Notes: a model not told the origin generated them from the letters alone. DNA of 64,000 nucleotides from Cavia porcellus (GCF_034190915.1 NW_026947514.1:6903701-6967700); one strand, 5' to 3'. Shown: positions 34,446 to 46,304, numbered from the stretch's first letter. A program made the numbers and translations.

Positions 34446-35794
34446 ATAGGATCACTCATCCACTCACAAAAGAACCAGGTAGTGACCAGACAGATCCCAT
34501 CCACAGGGACACAGCGGGCTATGGATGCAGAAGAGGCTACCCAGGGACACAGGGACAATGCCAGTGCACAGCCAAGCCCAAAGCCAAGGGGAGGAAAGGT
34601 GAACTCTGTGGGCGTGCAGGGAGGAGATATTGACTGTTCTGTGAGCCAAACTGTCCTACCCTCCTACCCTCCCTTTGAGGCCCCTGTCCTGCGTCCCTGC
34701 TGCCCCTGAGCCCCAGACCTTCTGCATCGATGCCCTCTGGATGCCCTCCCTTCCCTTACCCACACTTGCAGGTTGGGCCACCTCACTAGTGTGATTATCC
34801 TACTCTGGGCCTTCCCCTAAGTATTGAGACCATACCCGCTTTTGTTCATCACAACAGCTCTGTGATTTGTGCCCAGCGTGTTCCTTGACTGAAGGAGCTC
34901 AACCTCAAGGAGCAGACTCCTGCAGATGTCCCCGGGCTGACCTGTGTTTGCAGGAATCTCTCAGGGTGGGAGGTAGCTTGCGCAGGGCCAGGAGGGGCTG
35001 CCGCAGGGGCCTTGCTTGGGGATGACAGTGCCCGCTCAATCAAGCCTTTCGCTGCTCTCATGCAAATGCAAGTGTTCCTTCTCTTTGTCAGAGACTGGGA
35101 CCCCACGCCTTGGCACTTGCTCACCTGTGGGTAACGAGGATCCTCTGCAGAAGCAGCCGTTAGCAGAAGCTATGAGTTCTCACAGCCTCGGAAAAAGGGA
35201 AGATTGAGACGGGGTGGTAAGATGTGACCAGAAATAAATGCATCTTCTCAGTTTGTGATGGATGCTGTTGTTTGACATAATGATATCGATGACCGAAGTG
35301 CCACATGTCACCAAGAGAGGATAGTGCAGAACATAGAACCAGAAAGCAATTCAAAGTCAATTAAGTTTGAAATGGTCGTGTCTTCACAGAAGGACCTGGG
35401 TCCATGGGGAGCTTGGGACCTTTGAACACTAGATTTAGAGTTGCTTATGTTAGTTACAGCATTCTGGTTCCGAGTAGCACTCATGTGTGTTTTGCAAAGA
35501 TTACTCCCAGCCTACCAAGTGGGCTGTAAAGCAGACAATGTTGGGCTGGTGAGGAATTTGATGCTCAGAAGAGTTCAGGACACCTGAGTCCAAAGAAGAA
35601 CCATGACTCGGCCCAGGAGAACTGTGGCACCTGGCCCTTGAGACGGCCCAGGGGCCCTGGCTCCCAGGATTCCCACCAAGTATAATGAACTTGAACAAGA
35701 GCAGGGCTTAGAGGCTTGCCCTCATAGAAGTGCCAGGGAAGCAGTGGCTGCCACTTCCAGAACTGAGTTAAAAAAGACTGTGGCTTCCAGCTTG
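34446..35794. other. Unique sequence, no gene seen
   Basis: Short open frames only. A perfect octamer ATGCAAAT occurs near 35062. Nothing else is supportable. Confidence 0.5.
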
Positions 35795-35835
35795 AGTCTC
35801 TCCCTCTCTCATTTTCTCTTTCATCCTCTCTCTCT

Positions 35836-35894
<59 letters not shown>

Positions 35895-35897
35895 TCT
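35795..35897. repeat. (TC)n microsatellite
   Basis: About 100 bp, mostly uninterrupted TC, with CCC interruptions near its left side. Translation of the minus strand gives a spurious Arg-Glu open frame. Confidence 0.96.
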
Positions 35898-36429
35898 CAT
35901 TGAAGAAACCAGTGACCATATACTGCTCGTAGCTCTGATGGCAGGGAACTTCCGTCATCTGGCAAAAGCCACACTCTTTGAAGAGCTGACTCTTCCAACA
36001 TCTGGGTAAGTGCAGTTGGATAAGGATTCTCCCAGGCCGGGCTCAAGATGGAAGCATCCCCAGTAGCACCTTGACCACAGCATGAGACACCCTGAGGAGA
36101 CACATCCAGCTCAGCACAGCCACGTTCCCAGCCCATAAGCACTGCCGGGTGATGAGGGTGCATTGTTCAAAGCTGTGCAGCTCGGGGATGATTTGTTAGA
36201 TGGCAACAGATAACTGGAACATGCATCTAATTTCAGAGTCTGTGCTCCTGGCCTGTGCATTTGGCTGCTTCAGAGTCTTCCAAGGGACTTCAGCCACCGA
36301 ACCTCCTACCCAGACTCAAACCATAGAGGCACTCAACAAATGTGCAGCTGAGTTGTGGATGGGGAAGCCAGATGTTAGAATGCACACCTCAAACCAGTGC
36401 CTCTCAATGAAATAATTAGTGCAGTTTAC
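35898..36429. other. Unique sequence, no gene seen
   Basis: No recognised repeat or gene. Confidence 0.5.
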
Positions 36430-36520
36430 TACCTGCCAGGGTGTCAGTCAATGCTTTAATGAAATTATTGTCATTTAAAATGATCATCAAAGCAAATTGA
36501 ATGCTGCCTCAGTCTGCCTA
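36430..36520. promoter_or_regulatory. Short candidate conserved block
   Basis: GCTTTAATGAAATTATTGTC followed by ATTTAAAATGATCATC and GCAAATTGAATG is a compact cluster of TAAT/ATTA and TGATC cores. Very small, so weak evidence. Confidence 0.25.
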
Positions 36521-38495
36521 AGCCTGAAAGTTCCCCCAAGGTGCCCTGCTCATTAAGGAGGAGGCTTCAGACAAAGCCGTGTACACATAGTCACTTTATA
36601 GGAGAAAAGCACCACAGGCCAGGCCCTTGGAGAGATTCCCAAACAAATATATTTGCAATTTTTTTTGAGGCACACTCTGAGATGAACACCCAGAGAAATA
36701 AAGAGAGTAGATCAACTAACTCAGAAGTCATAGAAAGTCGCTTGGAGAAAAAGGCCCTGGGTCAGGCACTGGGGAGGAGAAGGCTTACACTGGCTGCAGT
36801 GCTTTCGGGGGTGAAAGACTGTTTGCAGAGCTTAGCTATATGACCTGCACTGCTACAAATCTGGGTATGCATGTATCACTGCAGTACGTTATCTTTAAGT
36901 TTGGAGAGACTGTACCCAGATAGGTACTCTGGGTCCCATGGAATTCCCCTGTTTGATCCTTTATTATTAACAAGTTTCAAATCCTCATTTTTCTCATTTG
37001 CCTCAGAAGACCGTGACGCAGTTTAAATGAGTTAGCGTGGAAATACCGTTGCCCCACGCACAGTAACCCTCGCACACTCGGCTCCTTCTCGCTTCAAAAA
37101 GTTACAAGCCCAGAGTAGGAGGAAAATTCCCTACTGTAACTGGAATTCCCATCTAAGCTACTAGCATCCTCCTTATAAATAGGAGGCACTTGAAAGAAAA
37201 CACTCAATGTGACCAAACACTGAGGGTCAAGAGTGAAAAGCACCAGCCACATCATCTCCCAAACACTACAAAGCTTCTGAACTTCTGAACTTCACACCAT
37301 GTGAAGACTTTCGGCAAAGGATGAGGAAATAAACCGGTTTCTAAGACAAATTTGGGTAATTTGGCCACTCAAACAACTGACTCCAGCAGATTTTAATGGC
37401 ATTTTAAGCCTTAGAAAATAAGACTTCTTTAATGGAAACGCTGACAGAACTTTAGCCCCAGCCAGACATCCATCGGCAGAGTAATAGCTTGAAGAGGGCG
37501 TAAAAACACCCCTTTATATTTTGTGTACAAGCCTATTCCCTAAGCATGGGCACAGCTGGATCAGATAAAAAATGCAGAGGCAGCTTCTGACTGACAGGTG
37601 TCACCAGCAGCGGGAGGATGCCAGAGGGATCAATCTTTAACACCGCTATTAGAGACCATTCCCTGTTAGCAGTCCCATCTTGCTGGGGCTGAATCGCACT
37701 TGCTGACCAGGACTGAACAGCCCACTGTCTACTTTATAGGTGGAGGCGTCGTGTTGGGCCAGGTGTGTTACAGATGGACCCAGATTCACGGTTCCCACCC
37801 ATGACAGCTATCACTTCTGCATGAAGCCCAGTGTCTAACATCGAGATGTGCAACCAGCATGGATTGAAAGACAAAACAGAAAGAAGACGGGAAGACAAGA
37901 CGATGGGTGAGCAAGAAGGAAGAGAGGGAGATGGGAGGGAGGACAAAACCCAGGACCACGCTTACCATGGGCAAGGACAGCCTGGAGATGGTCTGCTTCA
38001 CCCGCATGCAAGGCGTGAATTCCGGTGTCCTACCTGGATGCGTGTCCCAGGAGCCTCAGTGAGCACAGGGCCGTCTCATCTGTGGTCAAGCAGCCTTGAC
38101 TGCTTCTTCTCTCCTGAGCTTTCTTGGTCTTCAAGTCCATGCATAGCGCTGGGTGCCATCGACAGAGAGGGTTCCTCATCCCAGGCAGATGGCAACATCC
38201 ATCTCCCTTGCGCTCTCCACCCAGTGTCTCTGTCGACTCCCATCATCCTTTGCCAGGGTTATGGCAAAGCTCCTCCAGTGTCCCTCCCTCTGCCTGTCCC
38301 TCACGCCCACCTGCAATGTCATTTCTCTAAAGTACAGATTGGATACTGATTGACGGTTGCCACTCAGACCTGTTTTTGGTTACTTCTATGTCAGCCACAG
38401 TGCCCACAGAGATCCTAAGCTTCAGGACTCAGTTATCTGAGCTCAATGTGTGGCTGACCCAGCTTGCTCAGCTAGAGGTGCACAATGTAAATAAA
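36521..38495. other. Unique sequence, no gene seen
   Basis: Nearly 2 kb with no repeat I recognise. The 172-codon plus-strand frame at 37831-38349 starts in purine-rich sequence and has no domain. It overlaps minus-strand frames of about 70 codons. Confidence 0.45.
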
Positions 38496-38929
38496 CCCTG
38501 AAGTCACCAGTCAGAAAGGAATTCACTAAGCAGCACGGGTCCCGCCCCAGGTGGTGGCTTCTCCAGCCAGACCACACGCTCTTGGGCACCCAGCCCTTCC
38601 CAGATCCGAGCCACGTCCTGGCACAGCCACTGCAGCCCCAGTTCTGCCACTGTCTTGAGAAGTGTCGATCTGCATCCCAAATGTGCCAACCTTAATACCA
38701 CGATCAGCAGACTTCTTAATGAAGCTGCCAATACTGTCAATGGTATCTTTTAATGATATTTCATAAGGAAAAAGAATGCTGCAACCTCCTCTTCCCCTGC
38801 CATGTGGTCCCTTTGCTTCACAGCAGGCGTGAAGTGTTCTCTGAATTGAGACCAGGACAACAATAACAATGGAAACAACAATAACAACGGAAATAACCAT
38901 AGCAACCAACATTCATTCAATTCTAGTCA

Positions 38930-38940
38930 TGTCAAGTTCT
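38930..38940. repeat. Target-site duplication, left copy
   Basis: TGTCAAGTTCT, immediately followed by a T-run that is the poly-A tail of the minus-strand element to the right. Identical to 42361-42371. Confidence 0.8.
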
Positions 38941-39159
38941 TTTTTTATTTAAAGAAAGAATAAACAAAACAGAAAAAGGGTAGAAATAATACATAATTTC
39001 AAAGAAAAATAAACCATAAGAAATTGCTAGTGGATGATTACATATTGTCTTCTTACAAATAGTTGTTCAAGTTACAAAAGTGAAGCACATAAAGTGGACT
39101 TTCAAACAGAGACTGCAAACAGTTCTGTTCAACTATCCAACAAAAACTTAGTCATACGC

Positions 39160-39915
39160 TTATCAATCCTATACACTTACATGTACATGCAGTTATCCAT
39201 ATCCTCATGTATGCTAAGAATAAACAAACCATAGCAGGCTAAAATCACTCCGGGATCAGCACTGGGTACTGTAGTGCCTCTTTTTCTTCAAAGTAGTTGT
39301 TCATTTGATCATGCCTTATAAGATCAGTTCTCATAAACTGTTTATAGGTTTTACGCATGCATGAGTCTCTACATGTATTTCCATCCTTTCTATATTAGAG
39401 GGAGAAGCAAAACAAAGCAAGACAAAACAAGACATATTCCTATAAACACATGAAATGAAAAAGTCATATAAAACCAGAGTACAAGATATTCTACAATGGT
39501 TACTGTGTTGTCTCTTGTTATCTTCACTAGAACTGTCTGTATCATCAGGCATAGTATAATTGAATATAGCAGTACATAACAATATTAACAAAAATACAAC
39601 TTTGTAGATAGTGTAAAACTTCAAAAACAGGTAGTAATCAAACCAGAATGGGTATCCTAGTGAATCTTGTCATCTTCAGTGTAGTTGCCTGTACTCTCAG
39701 ACTTGATACTATCAATCACAACAGTTTTTAATAAAATCTGTCGATACCAAACAGCAATCTAACAAGCCAGATTCCACTAAGATCAGTCATGGTAAAACAG
39801 TGTAAGTTATACAGGGCTCCAGATTAAGTTAATAGGAAATTAAAGACGATTACTGTACTATATCCTGTTATTTTTGGGATAGCTGTCTGTGCCCTCAGAC
39901 CTAGTGCAAGTAGAC
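39160..39915 (-). repeat. Diverged internal repeats in the 3' region of the HAL1-like element
   Basis: A core motif recurs at about 39180, 39293, 39530, 39681 and 39879 on the plus strand (for example TGTTATCTTCACTAGAACTG, TGTCATCTTCAGTGTAGTTG and TGTTATTTTTGGGATAGCTG, each followed by a TCTGT-CTCAG-like part). Spacing is irregular, about 100-240 bp. The three right-hand copies are the clearest, and two also share an AAACCAGA segment 20-30 bp before the core. Confidence 0.55.
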
Positions 39916-40394
39916 AAACTGGGATAAAATATAATCTATCTAAACAGAGCAGTGTGAGTAATGTGGGTTTTAAATCCTGATCCACTATTAACAATATCCT
40001 CTGCCTTCTATTTTTTTATCTGCTTTCACTCCCACAGGGTGCACTGTGCATTTTTGGGTCCCACCAACACCCTGTTTTCAGATTGGGGGGCAACCTGATA
40101 TTTACCTAAGTGGTACTGAACCTTCTCCCTCCTGGACTTGATCTCAAGTTGTATTCCTTTACCTACAAAACCTGTCTTTCCAACCTATCTTCAGGTGCTG
40201 GTCAAGTTGCCCCTAATACTCTCTGGTTCCCTGTCACATAGAGCATTGTTTCCTCATATTTGATTTTCAGTCTGTAAACCCTTTTTCACGTTAATTACAT
40301 TTCCTATAAAGAGCATCTCAGTGGACCCTACCTTCTGATCTACTCTGCTTGTGTTTCTCTTTTCTTTCTTTTTAGTAGATTGAGGCCATCTATA

Positions 40395-41535
40395 TTAGAG
40401 ATTATAGCCAACCTTCTCTGCCTCATTTCTGTTCTGCTCTTCTTCTGCCATTAGTTGTCTGCTTCTCTTCTTCATTCCACTGTCTGCTCCATTCATTGAG
40501 GCCTCTCTGCCACTGTTCCTGGAATCCTGGTACTTTTCTCTCTCTCTAGAATGTCCTTCAGTATTCTTTGTAGAATGGGATTGTTGGTCGCAAATTCCCC
40601 CAGTTCCTCTTTGTCTTGGAAGCATCTTGTTTCTCCATTAATTTCTAGAGACAGTTTTGCAGGGTACATTGATCTGAGCTGGAGGTTATTTTCTTTCAGG
40701 GCTTGGAATACTTAGCTCCAATCTCTTGATCTGATGGTCTGTGTTAAGAAGTCTGCCATGATTTTGATGGGTTTTCCTTTATAAGTGATCTGTTTCTTTT
40801 CTCTGGTAGCTTTTAATATTCTGTTCTTTCTGGGATCTTGATGATTATATGTCTGGGTGTAGCTCAGTTTTGGTTGTAGGTGTCTGGAATTCTGTATACC
40901 TGATATGTCTGAAAATCATTTCCTTTTCCTATGCTTGGGAAGTTTTTGTTAATTATTTCTGTGAATAACCTTTGTAGTTCCTTTGTTTGTACCCCTGCTT
41001 CTTCATTCACATTCTTTATTCTTAAGTTATAGATCCTATTGTCATCTTCTAGCCTTTGTATTGTTACTGCCTGTTTCCTTGTTACTTTTAAGAGATTTTT
41101 CCTTTCACGATCACACACTGAAAACCTGTCTTCAAGTTTTGATAATCTATCCTTAGTTTCTTTCAAGCAGTTTTGCCAGCTTTCAATGGAGTTTTTTTTC
41201 CTGGTAATCTCCTTGAACCTGCTTCATGTGTTCTAGGATTTCTTTATATTCTTCATCAAACATTTCTCTCCTTTTTTTCTGTTCCTCCATTCTTCCATCT
41301 GTGTCTTCTTGAGAGGTACTTAGCATTTCTTTTATTAATCTACTTTATATCTTGCTTTACTTGTTTAAATATTTCACTTTTGAGCTCATCTATGAGGCCC
41401 CAAAGATACCTCTTTATGTCCACTGATGCCGTGTCTGATATTGCATGTTTGCTTCCCTCAGTCTCTTTAGTATTTACCTCTCCTGGATCAATGTTCTCAG
41501 GGTTGGGGGCTGAAACATTTTCTTGCTTGAAATGA
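40395..41535 (-). pseudogene. Decayed L1-type ORF1 inside the HAL1-like element
   Basis: Codes, with several stops and frame changes, for an RNA-binding ORF1p-like protein. 41166-40864 holds the end of the coiled coil (ETKDRLSKLEDRFSVC) and the start of the RNA-recognition region (QRLEDDNRIYNLRIKNV, then PSIGKGNDFQTYQVYRIPDT). After a stop, sequence equivalent to the C-terminal domain continues, with a basic, Glu-rich tail ending at about 40395 (REKYQDSRNSGREASMNGAD). ORF1p binds element RNA and acts as a nucleic-acid chaperone. This copy is not functional. No initiating ATG in a long frame is preserved. Confidence 0.7.
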
Positions 41536-42360
41536 AAGAAACATTTTCTTGTTTCTTTCTCTTGTCATGTTTTTCATTTCTTCCATACAGGTGTATAGAG
41601 GAGGTCCCAGCCCCTTTCCTTGTTGGTTATGGTTTTTCTGAAGCACACTGGCTAGGGATTTCTGACCTTTCCAGTTTGCTATTGGTCACTGAGTTGCAAG
41701 CAGGGGAAGTGTATGCTGGCCCCTCCCCTCCAGGTCAGTCAACCTGCCGGGGCCTTCCCTGGGTTAGTGTGCGCCATGGGTAAGGAATTGGTTTGGGGTG
41801 ATTTACTGAGTCCCAGCCAGAGGCATGACCCAGGCTAAGCAGATTCCACCAATCTGGTTTTGGAAGGGAATAACTGACTGAAGTCACTGCTGTTCCTTGT
41901 TCCTGACTGCCCTGCCTGATTCCAACAAGTCCTCCAGTTGGTCACCCCTTTCTCATGGGAGGGTCTTATCCTAGCACTCACCGCAGGTAATGCAGATCCC
42001 TTGCTGGCTCCATTGTCCATTGGGCTTGCCAACCTCTAACTTCAGCATGATCATGGTTCCAGCAGTCGGGGGGAGTTCAGGAAGCTCAGCGGGAGTTTGG
42101 GCAGCTCGGTGAGTCGTGGTGGCACGAGTTCAGGCACTGCAGCGAGGGCACCGTGACCACTAATCTTAGCTGCTCCAATGGTAGCCCCCGGCCTGTGTGT
42201 CTGACCAGCTCTTTTCCCTTTAGATTCTTCCGGGGTCAAGAGGATCCATCTCCCTCTGTCTGGACCTCCCCACGCTATTTTATTCCAGCACCCAAGTTGT
42301 CTGTCACAAGGAGCCTCTGTGTTCTGATGCTTATCTATCCACCATCGTCGGGGAGCCCTG

Positions 42361-42371
42361 TGTCAAGTTCT
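42361..42371. repeat. Target-site duplication, right copy
   Basis: TGTCAAGTTCT, identical to 38930-38940. It marks the 5' end of the HAL1-like insertion. Confidence 0.8.
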
Positions 42372-42599
42372 GTAGTAAGCACTTTATATGCATGGTAGAG
42401 GAAGTCACCCAAATAAATATGAATTTAAGAGACTTCCAACCAGACACTTAAGGACTTAATCACTAATCCTCATCTTCTCAATGTTAGAATATTTGATTTG
42501 GCTACAGTGTTCCCCGAGTGTATAGTGTTCCAGTTCTAAACACAATCCATTTTTTCTAATCTTTGGGACCAATCAGCAGGACCTTGGCCCTGTTATCCC

Positions 42600-42700
42600 C
42601 TTCTCTGGGAAGTAAATAACAAGGCCTATTCAGGTACCTGACCAAGGTCATCCAGCTAGTGAACAATCCAGTTAAAATCGGAAACCACAGCACCAGTTTA
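42600..42700 (-). repeat. Possible MIR fragment, minus strand
   Basis: GACCAAGGTCATCCAGCTAG, then AACAATCCAGTTAAAATCGG, resembles the MIR reverse complement (cccaaggtcacacagctag ... agagccaggattcgaa). Confidence 0.4.
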
Positions 42701-43094
42701 CAAAACCTAGGGCAAACTTCAGCTACACCAGCTACACCTCTGCCATGCTGAAGCTCCTATCACCAATTGGGGATGTTAAAGGACTCTCGGGGTGAGAGGA
42801 CCAGATAAACAGGGAACACTTAGCTCCTCACTCCAAAGCAAACAGCAAAGACACAATCACACTCAGAGTATGGTATGGGAGTGGAGAATTCGTGTCACAT
42901 GAAGCCATTTCCCAATCTAGACTCTCACGAGGTAACCCAGAACCTTCACCCTCACTGTGAAATGTGACCTGCTGAGCTGTCCCAAATCATGAGCACTAGC
43001 TCAGTTAATTCCCAAATGGCAGACAGCTCTATGTCTACCACATCATAGAATCAGGCAGCTTCTGACATCATGGACATTTTCACTGAAGGCAGTG

Positions 43095-43160
43095 AATCTT
43101 TAGCCTGGGTCCCTCTGTGAGTGTGGAGATTACAGGTGTGAACCACCACACCCAGCTGAG
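43095..43160 (-). repeat. Truncated B1-like SINE, minus strand
   Basis: GTGGAGATTACAGGTGTGAA followed by CCACCACACCCAGCTGAG is the reverse complement of the 5' end of a 7SL-derived SINE. The remainder is missing. Confidence 0.65.
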
Positions 43161-43355
43161 AGTGTATGTTTAGCGAGAAAAACACTAAGACTCAAATTAG
43201 CCACTCACTGCATTTGAAATCCAATTAGGAGAACATTCTCCACCAGCTCATGACCATTGCACTTGAGACTGATTGATTCACTGATTGATTAATGCTGGAT
43301 GAATTGATTACCCTTCCAGCAGCTTCCATGTGAGATGCCTTTTAAAATTTCTTCT

Positions 43356-43512
43356 TCTGCCCTCTGTGGTGGTGCACACCTATAATGCCAGCAGTCAGGA
43401 GGCTGGAGCAGGAGGATCACTGTGAATTCGAGGTTAGCTTGGGCTACAGAGTGAGCTTAAGACCAGCCTGAACTACAGAGAAAGATTCTGTCTCAAAAAA
43501 CAAACAAAAATG
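43356..43512 (+). repeat. B1-type SINE, nearly complete
   Basis: Begins CCCTCTGTGGTGGTGCACAC, then CAGGAGGCTGGAGCAGGAGG, ATCACTGTGAATTCGAGG, CTTGGGCTACAGAGTGAG, AAGACCAGCCTGAACTACAG and a CAAACAAAAA tail. It has two similar right-hand segments (CTTGGGCTACAGAGTGAG and CCTGAACTACAGAG), the internal duplication typical of rodent B1. A short match TTTCTTCT at 43348-43355 and 43513-43520 may be the target-site duplication. Confidence 0.85.
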
Positions 43513-43689
43513 TTTCTTCTCCAATCTTACCATAGGCACCAATGACTAGGTAGTCCTCCCATTACCTAATAATGCAGTGTTTAATTTTGATTTTTTATTT
43601 TATTTTGATAGGTTGTATGAATTGTGCAGATTAATGGAACCTCGTGTAATATTTCATTACCAGCACACAGCATTCATATGCAGAAGGTT

Positions 43690-44110
43690 CAGGTGACCTT
43701 CACCTCTGACCCTGTACAAAAATCAACTCAAAATGGGTCCAGACTCAAATGTAAGCTCTGAAACAGTGAAACTGCTAGGAGAAAACTGGGGAAAGACATC
43801 AACACAGTGGTGCGGATGATGATTCTTTAGATACAACCCCAAAAGCACAGGGAGAGAAGCAAACGTAGACCAATGAGAGCACAGCCAGTCTGAAACGCTT
43901 CTGCTCCCCAGAGGAAACAATCAACAGAGTGACGAGATGGCCGCAGGACGGGGCAAGGCACTTCCGAGTATTCACCTGCCAGCGGGTTAACACCCAGGTA
44001 ATAAAACAACTCAAAAGACTTAACAAAAGTGTAAGCACTTTGATTTAAAATTGGGGAAGGGAAATGATTTGTAAATGCATAGGGCGCAGCTTTAAAAAAT
44101 AAAAGCTTTC
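43690..44110 (+). mobile_element. L1 ORF2 C-terminal fragment
   Basis: Translates with interruptions as the end of ORF2p: ATCAACTCAAAATGGGTCCA, ACTCAAATGTAAGCTCTGAA, ACTGCTAGGAGAAAACTGGG, then CAGAGTGACGAGATGG and AACACCCAGGTAATAAAACA. It matches the 'kinskw..d.nv...t.klleen.g' stretch of old L1s. Truncated at both ends. Confidence 0.7.
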
Positions 44111-44204
44111 TCACCTTTCTGTTCTAACCAATCACAACCTCAGTTTTTCTTGAATTAGGGAGGTAAGGGGCAGAAAGATGTAGGACAACAATATTTTAGT
44201 TACT

Positions 44205-44390
44205 TTGTCATGCTGTGTTGTGTTTTCAGTCCTGGGCATTGAAGTGGAAGCCACACCCTTAGCTGTACCTCTTATTTACTGTTATTCTGAGATAGGTCTC
44301 CTAACTTTTCCTCTCTGGGCTTGAACTTGTGATTCTTCTGCAGTGCTGGAACGACAGGTGTACACCAACCTCCACATCGTGCTTAAAAAT
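44205..44390 (-). repeat. Composite B1+ID SINE, diverged, minus strand
   Basis: TTCAGTCCTGGGCATTGAAG, AGCCACACCCTTAGCTGTAC, GAGATAGGTCTCCTAAC, GGGCTTGAACTTGTGATTCT and CTGCAGTGCTGGAACGACAG form the reverse complement of ID then 7SL halves. Confidence 0.55.
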
Positions 44391-44542
44391 CATTTAATGA
44401 AAGGAAAGATGGAGAATGGGGGGGATAGCAAAGACCATGAAAAGGAAAGTGTGGGCGCGCCTGTCACCATGAGGTCCACCTCTTACTTGGAATCTTTCTG
44501 TTCCTTCATCCTAAGAGCTGTGCTTTCTGGGGTCTCATTTTA

Positions 44543-44585
<43 letters not shown>
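44543..44585. repeat. (AC)n microsatellite
   Basis: About 21 uninterrupted AC units. Confidence 0.97.
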
Positions 44586-44588
<3 letters not shown>

Positions 44589-44599
44589 CCTCATTAAAG

Positions 44600-45084
44600 T
44601 TCCCTTGGAGGAGCACATGGCCTACACAGAGCACCCCCCTTCTGTCACTTCTGTGCATGGGTCTCTTGGGGTCACAATTGCATCCTGGTGGATCCCTGTT
44701 CCCCTCCCCCAGGGCCCACCCTGCACATGTGGAGCCCTCATGGATTCTGTTCACCACAGGCATCACATCTAAGTCCAAAACTCGGTGCCACCATGATACG
44801 AAGACCACGAGGACCACTCAGAAGCACAGAATTGCAGCAGCATCCACAGTGGGGACAGAGCAGAGAGACAACAAGGAGACAGACCACGCCCCCTCCAGCA
44901 GACCTGCAGTGCTAGAGATGCTTTCTCTGTTCGTGCCTTGGTTTTTGAAAATGTTTAGTGGTGTGGCTCCACTCATTAAACAAGCAAAATTGTTATAAAA
45001 GTTCACAGTCTGTTTTGCTTCATGGATTTCTCATTTTATCTAGGATCAAGGAAAAAGTTAAAGAGAGGCCCCTAGTTCCCCAGG
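44600..45084. other. Unique sequence, no gene seen
   Basis: Open frames of 75-113 codons overlap on the two strands. No domain or repeat recognised. Confidence 0.5.
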
Positions 45085-45180
45085 TTAACATGTTCAGTAT
45101 GCGTAAAGCACCTACTACATACTTAGCCCAAAGTCAGACCTGGTGATGCTGCAAAATAAAGGCAGACCCACTTTCCTACA
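45085..45180. repeat. Possible L2/MIR-type remnant
   Basis: AGTATGCGTAAAGCACCTAC followed by TACATACTTAGCCC resembles the 'tattgagcacctactatgtgcca' phrase common in ancient mammalian LINE/SINE tails. Confidence 0.35.
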
Positions 45181-46304
45181 GTGAAACGGGAGACAAAAAT
45201 CAACCCATTAAAGAAAGGTCCAGGGAGATACACAGCTGAATGCTCCCCGGATCCTGAGCATACAGAGCTGCACTGCCCGGCCATGCCGAGCACCATCCTG
45301 GCTGGCAGCCTGCAGCCCTCACTGTGCAAACAGGACAGGCCTCGAATGCCAAACAACGGTGAAGAGGCCCCGTGTGCACCTGCTCCAAGCTTGCTTTCTC
45401 AGGCAGTCTCTTCCCAGCACCCTCTCCAAGCGTTCCGTGTCGCATTGTACTAATAAGCAGTGATTTTGGAGTCTTTAAATGTTAGACTGTATGATGAAAA
45501 AGGGCAGGGAAGTGTTTTTAAATACCAATGAATTCCAGCATCTTGGGTTGCCAAAAGTCTGCTGTCTACCTCCGCTTCCTGCCCAAGCATTCGGATGTAA
45601 TCAGATCGGCACATGTCAGAAGCCTCGAGTGAAGGCTGGGCCTGTCCTTCCCCATGGTGTGCGGAGGAGTCCTGGCTGCAGGCGGATGCCCTGCTACACT
45701 ATGGCACTTCAGTGATGTCCCCACTCCCCCTCCCCTGGGAGTTCTCATCTGAAATGCTCCTCAGCTGCCCTATCCATCTCTCTTCTGGTCTCCATGCTTA
45801 AGTTCTGGAGCCATTTAACAGTGAAATCGCATCTCCCATTTCCACAGAGAAAGCATTAGAGGATGCCCGGAGCTCTGTCAGGTGAGGAATGATGTGAGGA
45901 GCCAGGGAGTTTATTCTGGGAATGAACTGCATGTGTTGCCATGTCTGTGTCACTCTGAGCTGTGAACAAGGAGACTGTCACTGCCACTGGATCCTCAGGG
46001 TGGCTTTGTTCAGGTGCTGCAAGTTGTCTGGAGCCTAAAGCATCCACAGAGAAACTCTCTTACAAATCCCTTTTCTCCTTCCAGACCCAGGGCCCTCCGT
46101 AACACACCTGGCCAAAGTCATCTCTCTCCCACACAGGCTTCCGTGTCCACAGCTTCCTACCTTAGTCACAAGGCTGTCCCATCACTCCTGCACATGTCCC
46201 CTGTGGGCCTGGTAGGCCAACAGAGGCCAGTGCTGTACAATGCAGAACTGTGCAACAGGCTCTGGCCAAACACCCTCTTGAGAAGCAAGGGAGAACCAGT
46301 CCTC
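45181..46304. other. Unique sequence, no gene seen
   Basis: Moderately GC-rich, with chance open frames on both strands up to 142 codons (46014-46442). No domain and no splice support. Confidence 0.45.

Larger units (their letters stand above)
38941..42360 (-). mobile_element. HAL1-like retrotransposon: L1 5'UTR + ORF1, no ORF2, with target-site duplication
   Basis: A minus-strand insertion of 3.42 kb bounded by an exact 11-bp duplication, with a poly-T at its left end (the 3' poly-A in element orientation). From its 5' end: about 42360-41540 is a GC-rich, frameless leader resembling an L1 5'UTR; about 41535-40390 is a decayed ORF1 with a coiled coil, the conserved domain and a C-terminal basic tail; and 40390-38941 is a 1.45-kb A/T-rich region that does not encode endonuclease or reverse transcriptase and contains diverged internal repeats. 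The shared flanking duplication argues that the whole block moved as one unit. Known HAL1 (half-L1) elements have this layout. An alternative is an L1 that lost ORF2 after, or before, insertion. Confidence 0.7.

Noticed and set aside
35565..35900. Arg-Glu-rich 111-codon minus-strand frame
   Set aside because: Mostly the complement of the (TC)n microsatellite.
38504..38912. Minus-strand frame (128 codons) with a plausible helical stretch KDTIDSIGSFIKKSADRG
   Set aside because: It looks somewhat protein-like, perhaps a processed pseudogene fragment, but I cannot match it to a gene and composition shifts sharply after the stretch. Too weak to annotate.
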